Shown in pieces: positions 8,244 to 15,014 of a DNA stretch of 35,366 bases; the first letter of the stretch is position 1; every line of letters starts with the position of its first letter. Both the position numbers and the translations under genes were made by a program. The notes below the pieces were generated by a model. The model did not search any database. It was not told the DNA's origin and saw only the letters and a list, made by a program, of their open reading frames with translations. This DNA is from Pseudomonas sp. BN417 (GTDB lineage: Bacteria; Pseudomonadota; Gammaproteobacteria; Pseudomonadales; Pseudomonadaceae): the NCBI RefSeq assembly GCF_029871205.1, contig NZ_SSOJ01000133.1, positions 1-35,366 of the forward strand. The letters are read 5' to 3'.

Positions 8244-8421
8244 GAACCGTCTGATCCTATCTGCAGGTCCTGATCGGACAATCGGGCGCATAAAAGGTTA
8301 GGCAATCCTCGAAAGCACAGGTATTGTGTCAAACGCTGTGATGCATGTGTCACCTTGAAAGGCGGTATGTACCCTAGCGGTCCCGTATTCATCGGTTGCC
8401 GATTTTCTGCACTCAGTGACA

Positions 8422-8439
8422 GGCTGGAATGATCCAGCC
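8422..8439 (+). promoter_or_regulatory. Leader stem-loop upstream of the cold-shock gene
   Basis: GGCTGGA-ATGA-TCCAGCC is a perfect 7-bp stem with a 4-nt loop, ending 32 nt before the ATG. Cold-shock genes often have structured leaders that control translation with temperature, so this could be part of such a leader. The transcription start is not identified. Confidence 0.45.
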
Positions 8440-8471
8440 AAGCAATAACTCAGTTTCCAGGAGACATTCAA

Positions 8472-8681
8472 ATGTCCGAGCGCCAAACCGGCACCGTCAA
8501 GTGGTTCAACGATGAAAAAGGCTTCGGCTTCATTACCACCGATAACGGCCCGGATCTGTTCGTTCACTACCGTTCCATCCAAAGCGCCGGCTTCAAGAGC
8601 CTGAAGGAAGGCCAGAAGGTCTCCTTCATCGCCGTGCAGGGCCAGAAAGGCATGCAAGCCGACGAAGTGCAAGTGATCTGA
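8472..8681 (+). CDS. CspA-family cold-shock protein
   Basis: Single cold-shock domain protein of 69 residues that binds single-stranded RNA and DNA in the cytoplasm. RNP1 is KGFGFI (16-21) and RNP2 is LFVHY (29-33). Length and the GTVKWFN opening are canonical. The start follows CAGGAGACATTCAA. A strong terminator lies just downstream, so the gene is monocistronic. Sequence alone cannot say whether it is cold-induced or a growth-phase paralogue. Confidence 0.96.
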   Translation: MSERQTGTVKWFNDEKGFGFITTDNGPDLFVHYRSIQSAGFKSLKEGQKVSFIAVQGQKGMQADEVQVI

Positions 8682-8698
8682 TCACTCGCCGATAGAAG

Positions 8699-8725
8699 AA
8701 CCGGCCTACGGGCCGGTTTTTTTTT
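8699..8725 (+). terminator. Rho-independent terminator of the cold-shock gene
   Basis: AACCGGCC and GGCCGGTT form an 8-bp stem around a TACG tetraloop, followed by a run of T. It begins 18 nt after the cold-shock stop codon. This is the clearest intrinsic terminator in the window. Confidence 0.92.
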
Positions 8726-8775
8726 CAGCAGGTTTTGAGGGCCGCTCCAGGACCGGCCCGCACAGAGGAAGCGAG

Positions 8776-8955
8776 ATGCGCATCAAGAACTCCCACAGCA
8801 GCACCCCCAAGCCGCCGCCGGCGACCGCCACCAGTGAATCCCTGGAAGCCCAGGTCGCGGCCTTCCTGAAGCAGGGCGGCGAGATCCAGGAAATTGCCAA
8901 GGGCGTCAGCGCCCAGGTGGCGCCGAGCCGCCATATTCGCATCGGCAACAAGTAA
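8776..8955 (+). CDS. Small protein with an FLxxGGxIQxI motif
   Basis: A 59-residue open frame with a good ribosome site (AGAGGAAGCG before the ATG). It starts MRIKNSHSSTPKPPPATATS, a Ser/Pro/Thr-rich and probably disordered stretch, followed by VAAFLKQGGEIQEIAKGVSA and a basic tail ending RIGNK. The AFLxxGGxIQxI pattern recalls the C-terminal segment of the pseudomonad transcription factor SutA, from memory; the acidic N-terminal part of SutA is absent. It has no signal peptide or membrane helix. It lies between the cold-shock terminator and the membrane-protein gene. Function unknown. Confidence 0.7.
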   Translation: MRIKNSHSSTPKPPPATATSESLEAQVAAFLKQGGEIQEIAKGVSAQVAPSRHIRIGNK

Positions 8956-9142
8956 GACCGTCGCGGCGCCCGTGGGCGGATGGGTGCAAGACCCTCCGCC
9001 GGGCGCCACCGTCCACCCTGCCGGTGGGCGGATGCCGCTTGCACCGAAACGCCCCCGTCTAAACTCCAGGCAGGCCGATAGAGGCCCGAACCTGGGGGTG
9101 AAGGCCGGATGGGGGCCGGCGCAGCCAGATGGGAGGTAACCC

Positions 9143-9697
9143 ATGCAGCGGCATTACTACATCAGTGACAACCTCAACGACCTGGAGATGGTCGAAAGCG
9201 AGCTCGAGGCCCAAGGCATCGACCACGAGCAAATCCACGTCCTCAGTGAGCGCGACGCCGACGTCGAGCGGCATCAGCTGCACGACGTGCCCTCTGTATT
9301 GAAGCAAGACATCATGCACTCCGGCATGATCGGCGTCGGCATCGGCCTGGCCCTGGCGGCACTGGTGATGCTGGTGGCCTGGATCAGCGGCTGGACCGGC
9401 ACGGCAGCCGGCTGGATTCCCTTCATCTTCCTCGCCATTGCGCTGTTCGGTTTCAGCGTCTGGGAGGGCAGCCTGTTCGGGATCCAGACCCCCAATCCAG
9501 TGATGAAACGCTTCGAGCACCCCCTGGGCGAAGGCAAGCACATCTTCTTCGTCGACGTGAAACCGGCCCAGGAAGTCATACTCGACCGGGTCGTCAGCCA
9601 CCATCCGCTGCTCAAGATGGCCGGCACCGGCCAGGCCGCGCCGGCCTGGGCCGAAGGCCTGCAACACCGGCTGCATCAACTGCGCAAGATGATGTAG
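9143..9697 (+). CDS. Two-helix membrane protein of unknown function
   Basis: A 184-residue protein. The N-terminal soluble part (1-55) starts RHYYISDNLNDLEMVESEL and looks like a small alpha/beta domain. Two membrane helices follow (about 61-82 and 89-110) with a short Gly/Trp-rich loop. The C-terminal half is soluble, includes HIFFVDVKPAQEVILDRVV, and ends in a basic helix. The start is supported by GGGAGGTAACCC. Similar proteins occur widely in pseudomonads without an assigned role. It faces a convergent LysR gene across a hairpin. Confidence 0.85.
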   Translation: MQRHYYISDNLNDLEMVESELEAQGIDHEQIHVLSERDADVERHQLHDVPSVLKQDIMHSGMIGVGIGLALAALVMLVAWISGWTGTAAGWIPFIFLAIALFGFSVWEGSLFGIQTPNPVMKRFEHPLGEGKHIFFVDVKPAQEVILDRVVSHHPLLKMAGTGQAAPAWAEGLQHRLHQLRKMM

Positions 9698-9710
9698 CAA
9701 CCCGGCATGA

Positions 9711-9745
9711 AGCGGCGGATGCAACGCCTGGCGTCATCCGCCGCT
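9711..9745. terminator. Bidirectional hairpin between convergent genes
   Basis: AGCGGCGGATG (9711-9721) pairs exactly with CATCCGCCGCT (9735-9745). The spacer ACGCC-TG-GCGT can extend the fold. There is no clear T-run, but the location between the membrane-protein gene and the convergent LysR gene fits shared termination. Confidence 0.5.
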
Positions 9746-9759
9746 ACCGCTATTCCGTC

Positions 9760-10683
9760 CTATCCCTGGTTCGGCACCGTACTGGCGCGTGCCTCGGCCA
9801 GCAGCCAGTCGATCAGGCGGCGCACCTTCTCCGCCGGCGGCGACCTGCGGCTCCAGGCCAGCCGATAGGCCCAGGGCGTGGGCAGGCGGCAATGCTCGCC
9901 GAAGGGCAACAGCAGCCGGCCGTTGGCAATGTCGTCGAAGGCCAGGGCCGTGGAGCCGAGGGCAAAACCCTGGCCGCTGACAGCACCCTGGATGGCATGG
10001 CCGATCAGGCCGAAGCGCATTCCGCCCTTCACCGGGCCCGGCTCGCCCACATAGGTGGCGAACCAGTCTTCCCAACTCGGCAAGTGCAGGTTGGCGGCAT
10101 TCTTCCAGTGGGTGTGGATCAGCCGTGCGCCCAGCATGTCGCGCGGCTCTCGCACCGTGCCGTACTGTTCCAGGTAGGCCGGGCTGCAGACAGGAAAGAA
10201 CTCTTCATGAAACAGCAGCTCGCTGGCGGGCATGGGCGCGTCCGTGGTGGTGAAACGGATAGCCAGGGTCGCCTCGCCGCGTTCCAGGTCGACCAACTGC
10301 TCGGTGGCCTCCAGGCTGAGGGTGATGTCCGGGTTGCCGGCGGCGAACTGGTTGAGCCGGCGCATCAGCCAATGGCTGGCGATGGAGGGCGCGCAGGTGA
10401 TGTGGATAGGCCCTTCGTCCTGGCCGCGCAGCTCGTCGGCGCCGCGGGTGAGCAGTTCGAAGGCCTGGGCGACGGTGGCGGCCAGGCGACGGCCGTTGTC
10501 GTTGAGGCTGACGGTGTTGCGGGTCCGGTCGAACAGGCTCACCCCCAGTTCGGACTCCAGCAGGCGGATTTGTCGGCTGACCGCACCCGGGGTCACCGAA
10601 AGTTCCTGTGCGGCTTCGGTGAAGTTACGGCTGCGGGCGGCCACTTCGAAGGTACGCAGCGCGATGAGCGACGGAAGACGCAT
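9760..10683 (-). CDS. LysR-family regulator (GcvA-like), divergent from a DMT exporter
   Basis: LTTR of 307 residues. The N-terminal MRLPSLIALRTFEVAARSRNF and VTPGAVSRQIRLLE are typical of the GcvA/AmpR branch, as is ITCAPSIASHWLMRRL at the start of the effector domain. The ATG at 10683 is used because the upstream open frame is antisense to the transporter gene and not LysR-like. It is 126 bp from the divergent EamA transporter, which it probably regulates. The name GcvA is not justified; this branch controls many unrelated targets. Confidence 0.9.
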   Translation of the reverse strand: MRLPSLIALRTFEVAARSRNFTEAAQELSVTPGAVSRQIRLLESELGVSLFDRTRNTVSLNDNGRRLAATVAQAFELLTRGADELRGQDEGPIHITCAPSIASHWLMRRLNQFAAGNPDITLSLEATEQLVDLERGEATLAIRFTTTDAPMPASELLFHEEFFPVCSPAYLEQYGTVREPRDMLGARLIHTHWKNAANLHLPSWEDWFATYVGEPGPVKGGMRFGLIGHAIQGAVSGQGFALGSTALAFDDIANGRLLLPFGEHCRLPTPWAYRLAWSRRSPPAEKVRRLIDWLLAEARASTVPNQG

Positions 10684-10693
10684 GGCGGGTTCG

Positions 10694-10712
10694 CTTTGAG
10701 TTGAAATCAAAG
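10694..10712. promoter_or_regulatory. Candidate LysR operator (CTTTGA-N7-TCAAAG)
   Basis: An interrupted inverted repeat in the gap between the GcvA-like LysR gene and the DMT transporter. It contains a T-N11-A core (TGA-N7-TCA). A second dyad, ATGAT-N5-ATCAT, lies immediately beyond. Both sit close to the regulator start, as expected for an autoregulated LTTR site. Confidence 0.45.
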
Positions 10713-10809
10713 CATGATGACAAATCATCGTTTGAAAGCAAGGCGCCTGCGGACCGATCCTGCCAGGCACTGGCGGCCCTGCCGCACCTTCTGCCTTGTG
10801 AGTTGAACG

Positions 10810-11745
10810 ATGAAACCCTCCCGCCTGCCCCTGGACTGGTTCGCCTGTGGCCTGATGTTCGTCCTCTGCATCTGCTGGGGCTTCCAGCAGGTGGCGATCA
10901 AGCTGACCCTCGACGACGTGCCCTCGATCCTGCAACTGGCCATCCGCTCCGGCGGCGCGGCCCTGGTGCTGGGTGCCCTGGTGCTCTGGCGCGAGGGGCG
11001 TGCGGCCTTCAGCGACGGCACCCTGCTGCCCGGGATCGCGGTCGGCGCGCTGTTCGCCCTGGAGTTCCTGTTCATCGGCGAAGGACTGAACCACACCAGC
11101 GCTTCGCACCTGTCGGTGTTCCTCTACACCGCCCCCATGTTCGCCGCCCTCGGCCTGCACCTGATGCTGCCCGAGGAACGCCTCTCGCCCCTGCAATGGC
11201 TGGGCGTACTGGTGGCCTTCGGCGGCATCGCCATGGCGTTTCTCGGCCAGCCGGCCGGCGCTCCTGGCAACGTGCTGCTGGGGGACGGCTATGCGCTGTT
11301 GGGCGCCCTGGCCTGGGGTGCGACCACCCTGGTGATCCGCGGATCAACGCTGTCCGAGGCGTCGCCGGTGAAGACCCTGTTCTACCAGCTGTTCGGCGCC
11401 GCCCTGCTGCTGACGGCAGTGGCCTTCGGCACCGACCAGACCGAGATGCAGCTGACCCAGCGGGCGGTGATCAGCCTCGGCTTCCAGGTGGTGGTCATCG
11501 CCCTGGTCAGCTACCTGGCCTGGTTCTGGCTGCTGCGCCGCTACCTGGCGTCGAGGCTCTCGGTGCTGTCCTTCATGACGCCCCTGTTCGGCGTCACCTT
11601 CGGCGTAGTGGTGCTGGGCGAGCGCATCGACCTGTCCTTCGCCATGGGTGCGGCACTGGTGCTGGGCGGCATAGTGCTGGTCAGCGGCACCGAGTTGCTG
11701 CGCGGCCGCCAGCAGCGCAAGGCACTCGCCCCTTCCGAGGCCTGA
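10810..11745 (+). CDS. EamA/DMT-superfamily transporter
   Basis: Inner-membrane protein of 311 residues with about ten hydrophobic helices arranged as two EamA repeats (about 14-145 and 155-295). It includes WGFQQVAIK in helix 1 and the repeat-ending LGERIDLSF region. Such proteins usually export small metabolites or amino acids. The start ATG follows a weak ribosome site (GTGAGTTGAACG). It is transcribed divergently from a LysR regulator, suggesting substrate-inducible efflux. The substrate is unknown. Confidence 0.9.
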   Translation: MKPSRLPLDWFACGLMFVLCICWGFQQVAIKLTLDDVPSILQLAIRSGGAALVLGALVLWREGRAAFSDGTLLPGIAVGALFALEFLFIGEGLNHTSASHLSVFLYTAPMFAALGLHLMLPEERLSPLQWLGVLVAFGGIAMAFLGQPAGAPGNVLLGDGYALLGALAWGATTLVIRGSTLSEASPVKTLFYQLFGAALLLTAVAFGTDQTEMQLTQRAVISLGFQVVVIALVSYLAWFWLLRRYLASRLSVLSFMTPLFGVTFGVVVLGERIDLSFAMGAALVLGGIVLVSGTELLRGRQQRKALAPSEA

Positions 11746-11815
11746 CGGCGGTCAAGCGCGACCCGTGCGCGCCGAAGCCGGAGCAGGGACCATGGGCAAC
11801 GCCAGCGGTCAGTGA

Positions 11816-12730
11816 TCAGCGCCGGCGGATGCGCTCCACCAGCACCCGACCGTCCTGGCTCCAGCGCCCGCGCACTTCCACGTAGTCGCCAACCCCGGGT
11901 GACTTGTCGATGCGGCTCTCGGGGCCGACCACCAGTTGCAGCGAATCCAGGGTCCAGCCCTCCCCCAGCACGCCCTGCAGGCGCACCCGCGAGCCCACAG
12001 GGCTGGGCGCTGGGCGGCCGTCGGCATCGCGGGCCCCCTGGTCGATCCAATCGACTATCAGCTTGATTTCCTCATCACTGAGGTAGGGCGGACCGTCATA
12101 GGGCATCTGCGGCTGGGACTGGCCGCGGATTCGCCGTACCAGTTCGCTGGCCAGAGAGGAGCCGGGCACCACGCGAACACGCTCGCCGCGATCGAGGATG
12201 GCGGCGTAGGCGTTCAGCAACAGGCCTTCCGGTGCCGAGCCCATCAGGCCGTAGGCGGAATGGCACTTCACGCAGCGGCTGGCGAAGATCGGCGCCACAT
12301 GGGCGTAGGTGACCGGCTGACCGGCGGACGGATGCTGTAGCGGCGCCGGAGCGACAGTGGCGGTCGACGACCGACTGCCGGGCTTCAGCCCGCCGGCTAT
12401 CCAGAGCTCGAACAGGGCGATCTCGGCATCGCTGAGAAAGGGCGGCCCGGTCATGGGCATACGCGGCTGGCTGAGGCCCTTCAGCCGTTTGATCAACTCG
12501 CTTTCGTTCGGCTCGCCGCGTTGCACCACCGGGCGACTCTTGCTGCCCTTGAGCAGTTCGTCGAGGCTGGTCAGCCGCAGGCCCAGGGGCGCGGCTTCGC
12601 CGGCATGGCAGATCACACAGCGGGCCTGGAGGATGGGCTGGATTTCGTCGAAACTCACGTCCTGCGCGAGGGCCGGCAGCCACGGCAGCAGCAGCGAACA
12701 CAGCATGACCGGCGTCAGTCGCTTGCCCAT
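11816..12730 (-). CDS. Secreted di-heme c-type cytochrome with duplicated domains
   Basis: Periplasmic protein of 304 residues. A signal peptide (1-22) is followed by two CxxCH heme sites: CVICH (38-42) and CVKCH (153-157). The two halves are homologous: each has I/VxPI...RCVxCH, then QPRMPMTGPPFLSD or QPQMPYDGPPYLSD, then a Trp-Ile helix; the Met residues could be heme ligands. The C-terminal 65 residues (VGSRVRLQGVLGEGW onward) form a separate beta-rich domain resembling DUF5666. The ATG at 12730 is chosen over 12745 because AGGGGG is well placed before it. A role in electron transfer is likely; the partner is unknown. Confidence 0.82.
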   Translation of the reverse strand: MGKRLTPVMLCSLLLPWLPALAQDVSFDEIQPILQARCVICHAGEAAPLGLRLTSLDELLKGSKSRPVVQRGEPNESELIKRLKGLSQPRMPMTGPPFLSDAEIALFELWIAGGLKPGSRSSTATVAPAPLQHPSAGQPVTYAHVAPIFASRCVKCHSAYGLMGSAPEGLLLNAYAAILDRGERVRVVPGSSLASELVRRIRGQSQPQMPYDGPPYLSDEEIKLIVDWIDQGARDADGRPAPSPVGSRVRLQGVLGEGWTLDSLQLVVGPESRIDKSPGVGDYVEVRGRWSQDGRVLVERIRRR

Positions 12731-12921
12731 CCCAGCCCCCTGCATCTGATTGCCAGGCTAAGCCTAGTGAAACAAGCCGATTTGCGCAGGCGCGCGGAAC
12801 CCCGCCCTGATCCGCCGGTCAGTCTATTCGAGGCCGGTGATTGCCGGCTCCAAGCCCCGGGCTCTGTTCAGTCGCCGCTGCGGACCCCGGGGCTTGCCTC
12901 TGCGCGCAATATTCAGAAACG

Positions 12922-12933
12922 TCTGTATACAGA
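12922..12933. repeat. 12-bp palindrome TCTGTATACAGA
   Basis: A perfect palindrome about 80 bp upstream of the lipoprotein gene. It could be an operator. It is not a LexA box, which needs CTGT-N8-ACAG. Confidence 0.35.
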
Positions 12934-13014
12934 ATCACCGAATCGGTTAGTTTCCTCGGAGCCTGCCGTAGGCAATGATGGCCGCCGCGTATCGCATCAC
13001 TGGAGAATCACTGC

Positions 13015-13338
13015 ATGAAACCTGCCCCCCGCCTCGCTGCCCTGATGCTCGGAACGGGCCTGCTGGCCAGCCTGGCCGGCTGCGACCTGGCCGAGGAATC
13101 GGCCAACAAACTGGCGGAGAAAGCCGAGGCGGCCGCCCAGGAAATCGCCCGGGAAGCCATAGGCGAAGCGGTCAACGAGCTGAACAAGAAGGTGGACGAA
13201 GCCCAGGCATCGGCCAAGGAACTGCTGGGTGAGCGGCAGAAGGAAGAGGCCCGCGAGCAGCCGCCACGCGCGCCATCGGGCAAGGGTGAAGGCAAGGACG
13301 ACGATGCCATGCTGCCTCCTTCGGGTATCGAAACCTGA
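13015..13338 (+). CDS. Small lipoprotein with an Ala/Glu-rich helix
   Basis: A 107-residue protein. The signal peptide ends in the lipobox LAGC (Cys22), followed by Asp, the usual inner-membrane retention signal at position +2. Residues about 25-80 are rich in Ala, Glu and Lys and predict a long amphipathic helix or coiled coil. The tail is charged and Pro/Gly-rich. The start follows CTGGAGAATCACTGC. No family is recognised. It is separated from its convergent neighbour by a hairpin. Confidence 0.85.
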   Translation: MKPAPRLAALMLGTGLLASLAGCDLAEESANKLAEKAEAAAQEIAREAIGEAVNELNKKVDEAQASAKELLGERQKEEAREQPPRAPSGKGEGKDDDAMLPPSGIET

Positions 13339-13352
13339 CTGGCTGAAGCCCC

Positions 13353-13376
13353 GGCCGCGACTGCCCTGTCGCGGCC
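13353..13376. terminator. Hairpin between convergent lipoprotein and DUF3509-like genes
   Basis: GGCCGCGAC-TGCCCT-GTCGCGGCC is a perfect 9-bp stem with a 6-nt loop. It sits between stop codons at 13338 and 13385. There is no T-run, so intrinsic termination is only probable. Confidence 0.55.
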
Positions 13377-13384
13377 ATTCGCCC

Positions 13385-13645
13385 TCAGGCGCGGAGGTAG
13401 CGCGGCAAGGGCTTGCGATGAAGCACCTTGAGCGACTCCGTCGGCGGAACTTCCCCATGCTCCAGCGCCAGGTCGCGCTTGAGCGTGCTGACCAGCCAAT
13501 CCAGTTGCGCCGTAGCCGCCACCACGCGCTGGAAGAATTTCCCCTCGCGTTCGAGCGTCAGCACGAAACCGCCATCCGGTCGAGCCTTGGTGCTCAATAC
13601 ATATTCCGGAAAGGCGCTGATCAGCTTGTCAAAATCCAGATCCAT
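13385..13645 (-). CDS. DUF3509-like small protein
   Basis: An 86-residue soluble protein starting MDLDFDKLISAFPEYVLSTK. It has PDGGFVLTLEREGKFFQRVV followed by a C-terminal helix with LVSTLKRDLALEHGE. The pattern resembles the pseudomonad-specific DUF3509 family, from memory. It has no signal peptide or membrane helix. It is transcribed from an AT-rich region around 13700-13790. Function unknown. Confidence 0.75.
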   Translation of the reverse strand: MDLDFDKLISAFPEYVLSTKARPDGGFVLTLEREGKFFQRVVAATAQLDWLVSTLKRDLALEHGEVPPTESLKVLHRKPLPRYLRA

Positions 13646-13822
13646 GTCTTCTCTCCAAGAAAGTTGATTGCTCCTGCACCCCTACAGCGTGCATGCCAGG
13701 CCTATGACAACGGAAACACCAAATAAATCAGTCTGTTGCAGATTTTTCTGACAGATTTTTCCATGCATTGCGCACGATCCGGTACATTTCGAGCGTGCAA
13801 TTTGCACGTCGCGGCCAATGCA

Positions 13823-13859
13823 AAGCCCCCGTCCGGAGCAAGTGTCCGAGCGGGGGCTT
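13823..13859 (-). terminator. Terminator-like hairpin after the S1 protein gene
   Basis: AAGCCCCCG (13823-13831) pairs with CGGGGGCTT (13851-13859), with a further inner dyad GTCCGGAGC...GTCCGAGC in the loop. It lies about 50 bp past the S1 protein stop on the minus strand. The T-run is very short (TTTG). Confidence 0.6.
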
Positions 13860-13909
13860 CGGTATCAGGTGCGCGCCCGGCGCGGCCTGGGGAGATTCTG
13901 GCGGCTGCT

Positions 13910-14746
13910 TCAGACCAGTTCGATCCGATCGCCCTCGATGCGGATCAGGCCCTGCTTGTAGAGGCCGCCGATGGCCTTCTTGAAGTTGCCCTTGCTGACT
14001 CCGAAGCGCTGGCTGATCAGCTCCGGCGGGCTCTTGTCGGACAGCTTCAGCACGCCGCCCTCTGCCCGCAACGCGGCGATGATCTGCTCGCTCAAGCCGC
14101 TGACCGCCTGCTCGCCCACCGGCTGCAGGCTCAGGCTGATCTTGCCGTCGGGGCGGATTTCCTTGATGAAGCCCTGCTCGCGCATGCCGCCGCGGAGGAA
14201 CTTGAACACCTCGTTCTTGTGGATCAGGCCCCAGTGCTGGCCTTCAATGATGGCCTTGAAGCCGAGGTCGGTCTTCTCCGTCACCAGCAGGTCGACGGCC
14301 TGGCCGGGCTTGTAGCGCGGCGGCGTGGTGTCCAGGTAGCGGTCCAGGCGGGCGGTGGCGGTGACGCGGCGGGTGCGCTTGTCGAGGTAGACGTGCACCA
14401 CGCAGTAGTCGCCGACCTGCAGCGGGCGCTTTTCTTCCGAGTGCGGCAGGAGCAGGTCCTTGGGCAGGCCCCAGTCGAGGAACAGGCCAATCCGGTTGAT
14501 CTCCACCACCTTGAGGCTGGCGAAGCCGCCTACCTGAACCTTGGGCTTGAGGGTGGTGGCCACTGGGCGGTCTTCGCTGTCCAGATAGAGGAACACATTG
14601 AGCCAGTCGCCCACTTCGGTCGGCTCGTCTTTCGGCACATAGCGCTTGGGCAGGAGTATTTCGCCGTCCGGGCCGCCGTCCAGGTAGAGGCCGAAGTCCG
14701 TGTGCTTGGCTACCTGCAGTGAATTGAAACGCCCGATAAGTGCCAT
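13910..14746 (-). CDS. CvfB-like S1-domain RNA-binding protein
   Basis: A 278-residue cytoplasmic protein with several S1-type OB-fold repeats: residues about 1-60 (ALIGRFNSLQVAKHTDFGLY), 70-130 (SLKVVEINRIGLFLDWG) and 145-215 (DLGFKAIIEGQHWGLIHKNE). A C-terminal winged helix covers about 220-278 (LISQRFGVSKGNFKKAIGGL). This order is that of the CvfB/YitL family, linked to virulence-factor control in firmicutes. The ATG at 14746 follows AGAGGTAGC; an in-frame ATG at 14776 is less likely. It appears monocistronic. Confidence 0.88.
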   Translation of the reverse strand: MALIGRFNSLQVAKHTDFGLYLDGGPDGEILLPKRYVPKDEPTEVGDWLNVFLYLDSEDRPVATTLKPKVQVGGFASLKVVEINRIGLFLDWGLPKDLLLPHSEEKRPLQVGDYCVVHVYLDKRTRRVTATARLDRYLDTTPPRYKPGQAVDLLVTEKTDLGFKAIIEGQHWGLIHKNEVFKFLRGGMREQGFIKEIRPDGKISLSLQPVGEQAVSGLSEQIIAALRAEGGVLKLSDKSPPELISQRFGVSKGNFKKAIGGLYKQGLIRIEGDRIELV

Positions 14747-15014
14747 CTTCGCTACCTCTGTGAGTCGAGGCGGCATTCTACCTGTTGGGCCGGGCGCCGG
14801 GTGAGCCCCGCAGTGGGCGGCTGTCCCTTTCGATACTCGCGACCGGGCCGCGCGCTATTGCGCGGGCCAAACACATCCCGCGTGAATTTTCGCTCTGCGA
14901 CACTGTCTACTAGCCCATAGCACAACGATGTTTCAGAATCATGTCGTCAATACCAAGAGCCATGCTTTCGGACATCACTTGACGGATTCTCACTGCCCCA
15001 TCTCAGGAGCTGCC

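Noticed and set aside
12922-12933. TCTGTATACAGA as a LexA (SOS) box
   Set aside because: The spacing between CTGT and ACAG is 2 bp, not 8, and the downstream gene is a small lipoprotein with no SOS link.
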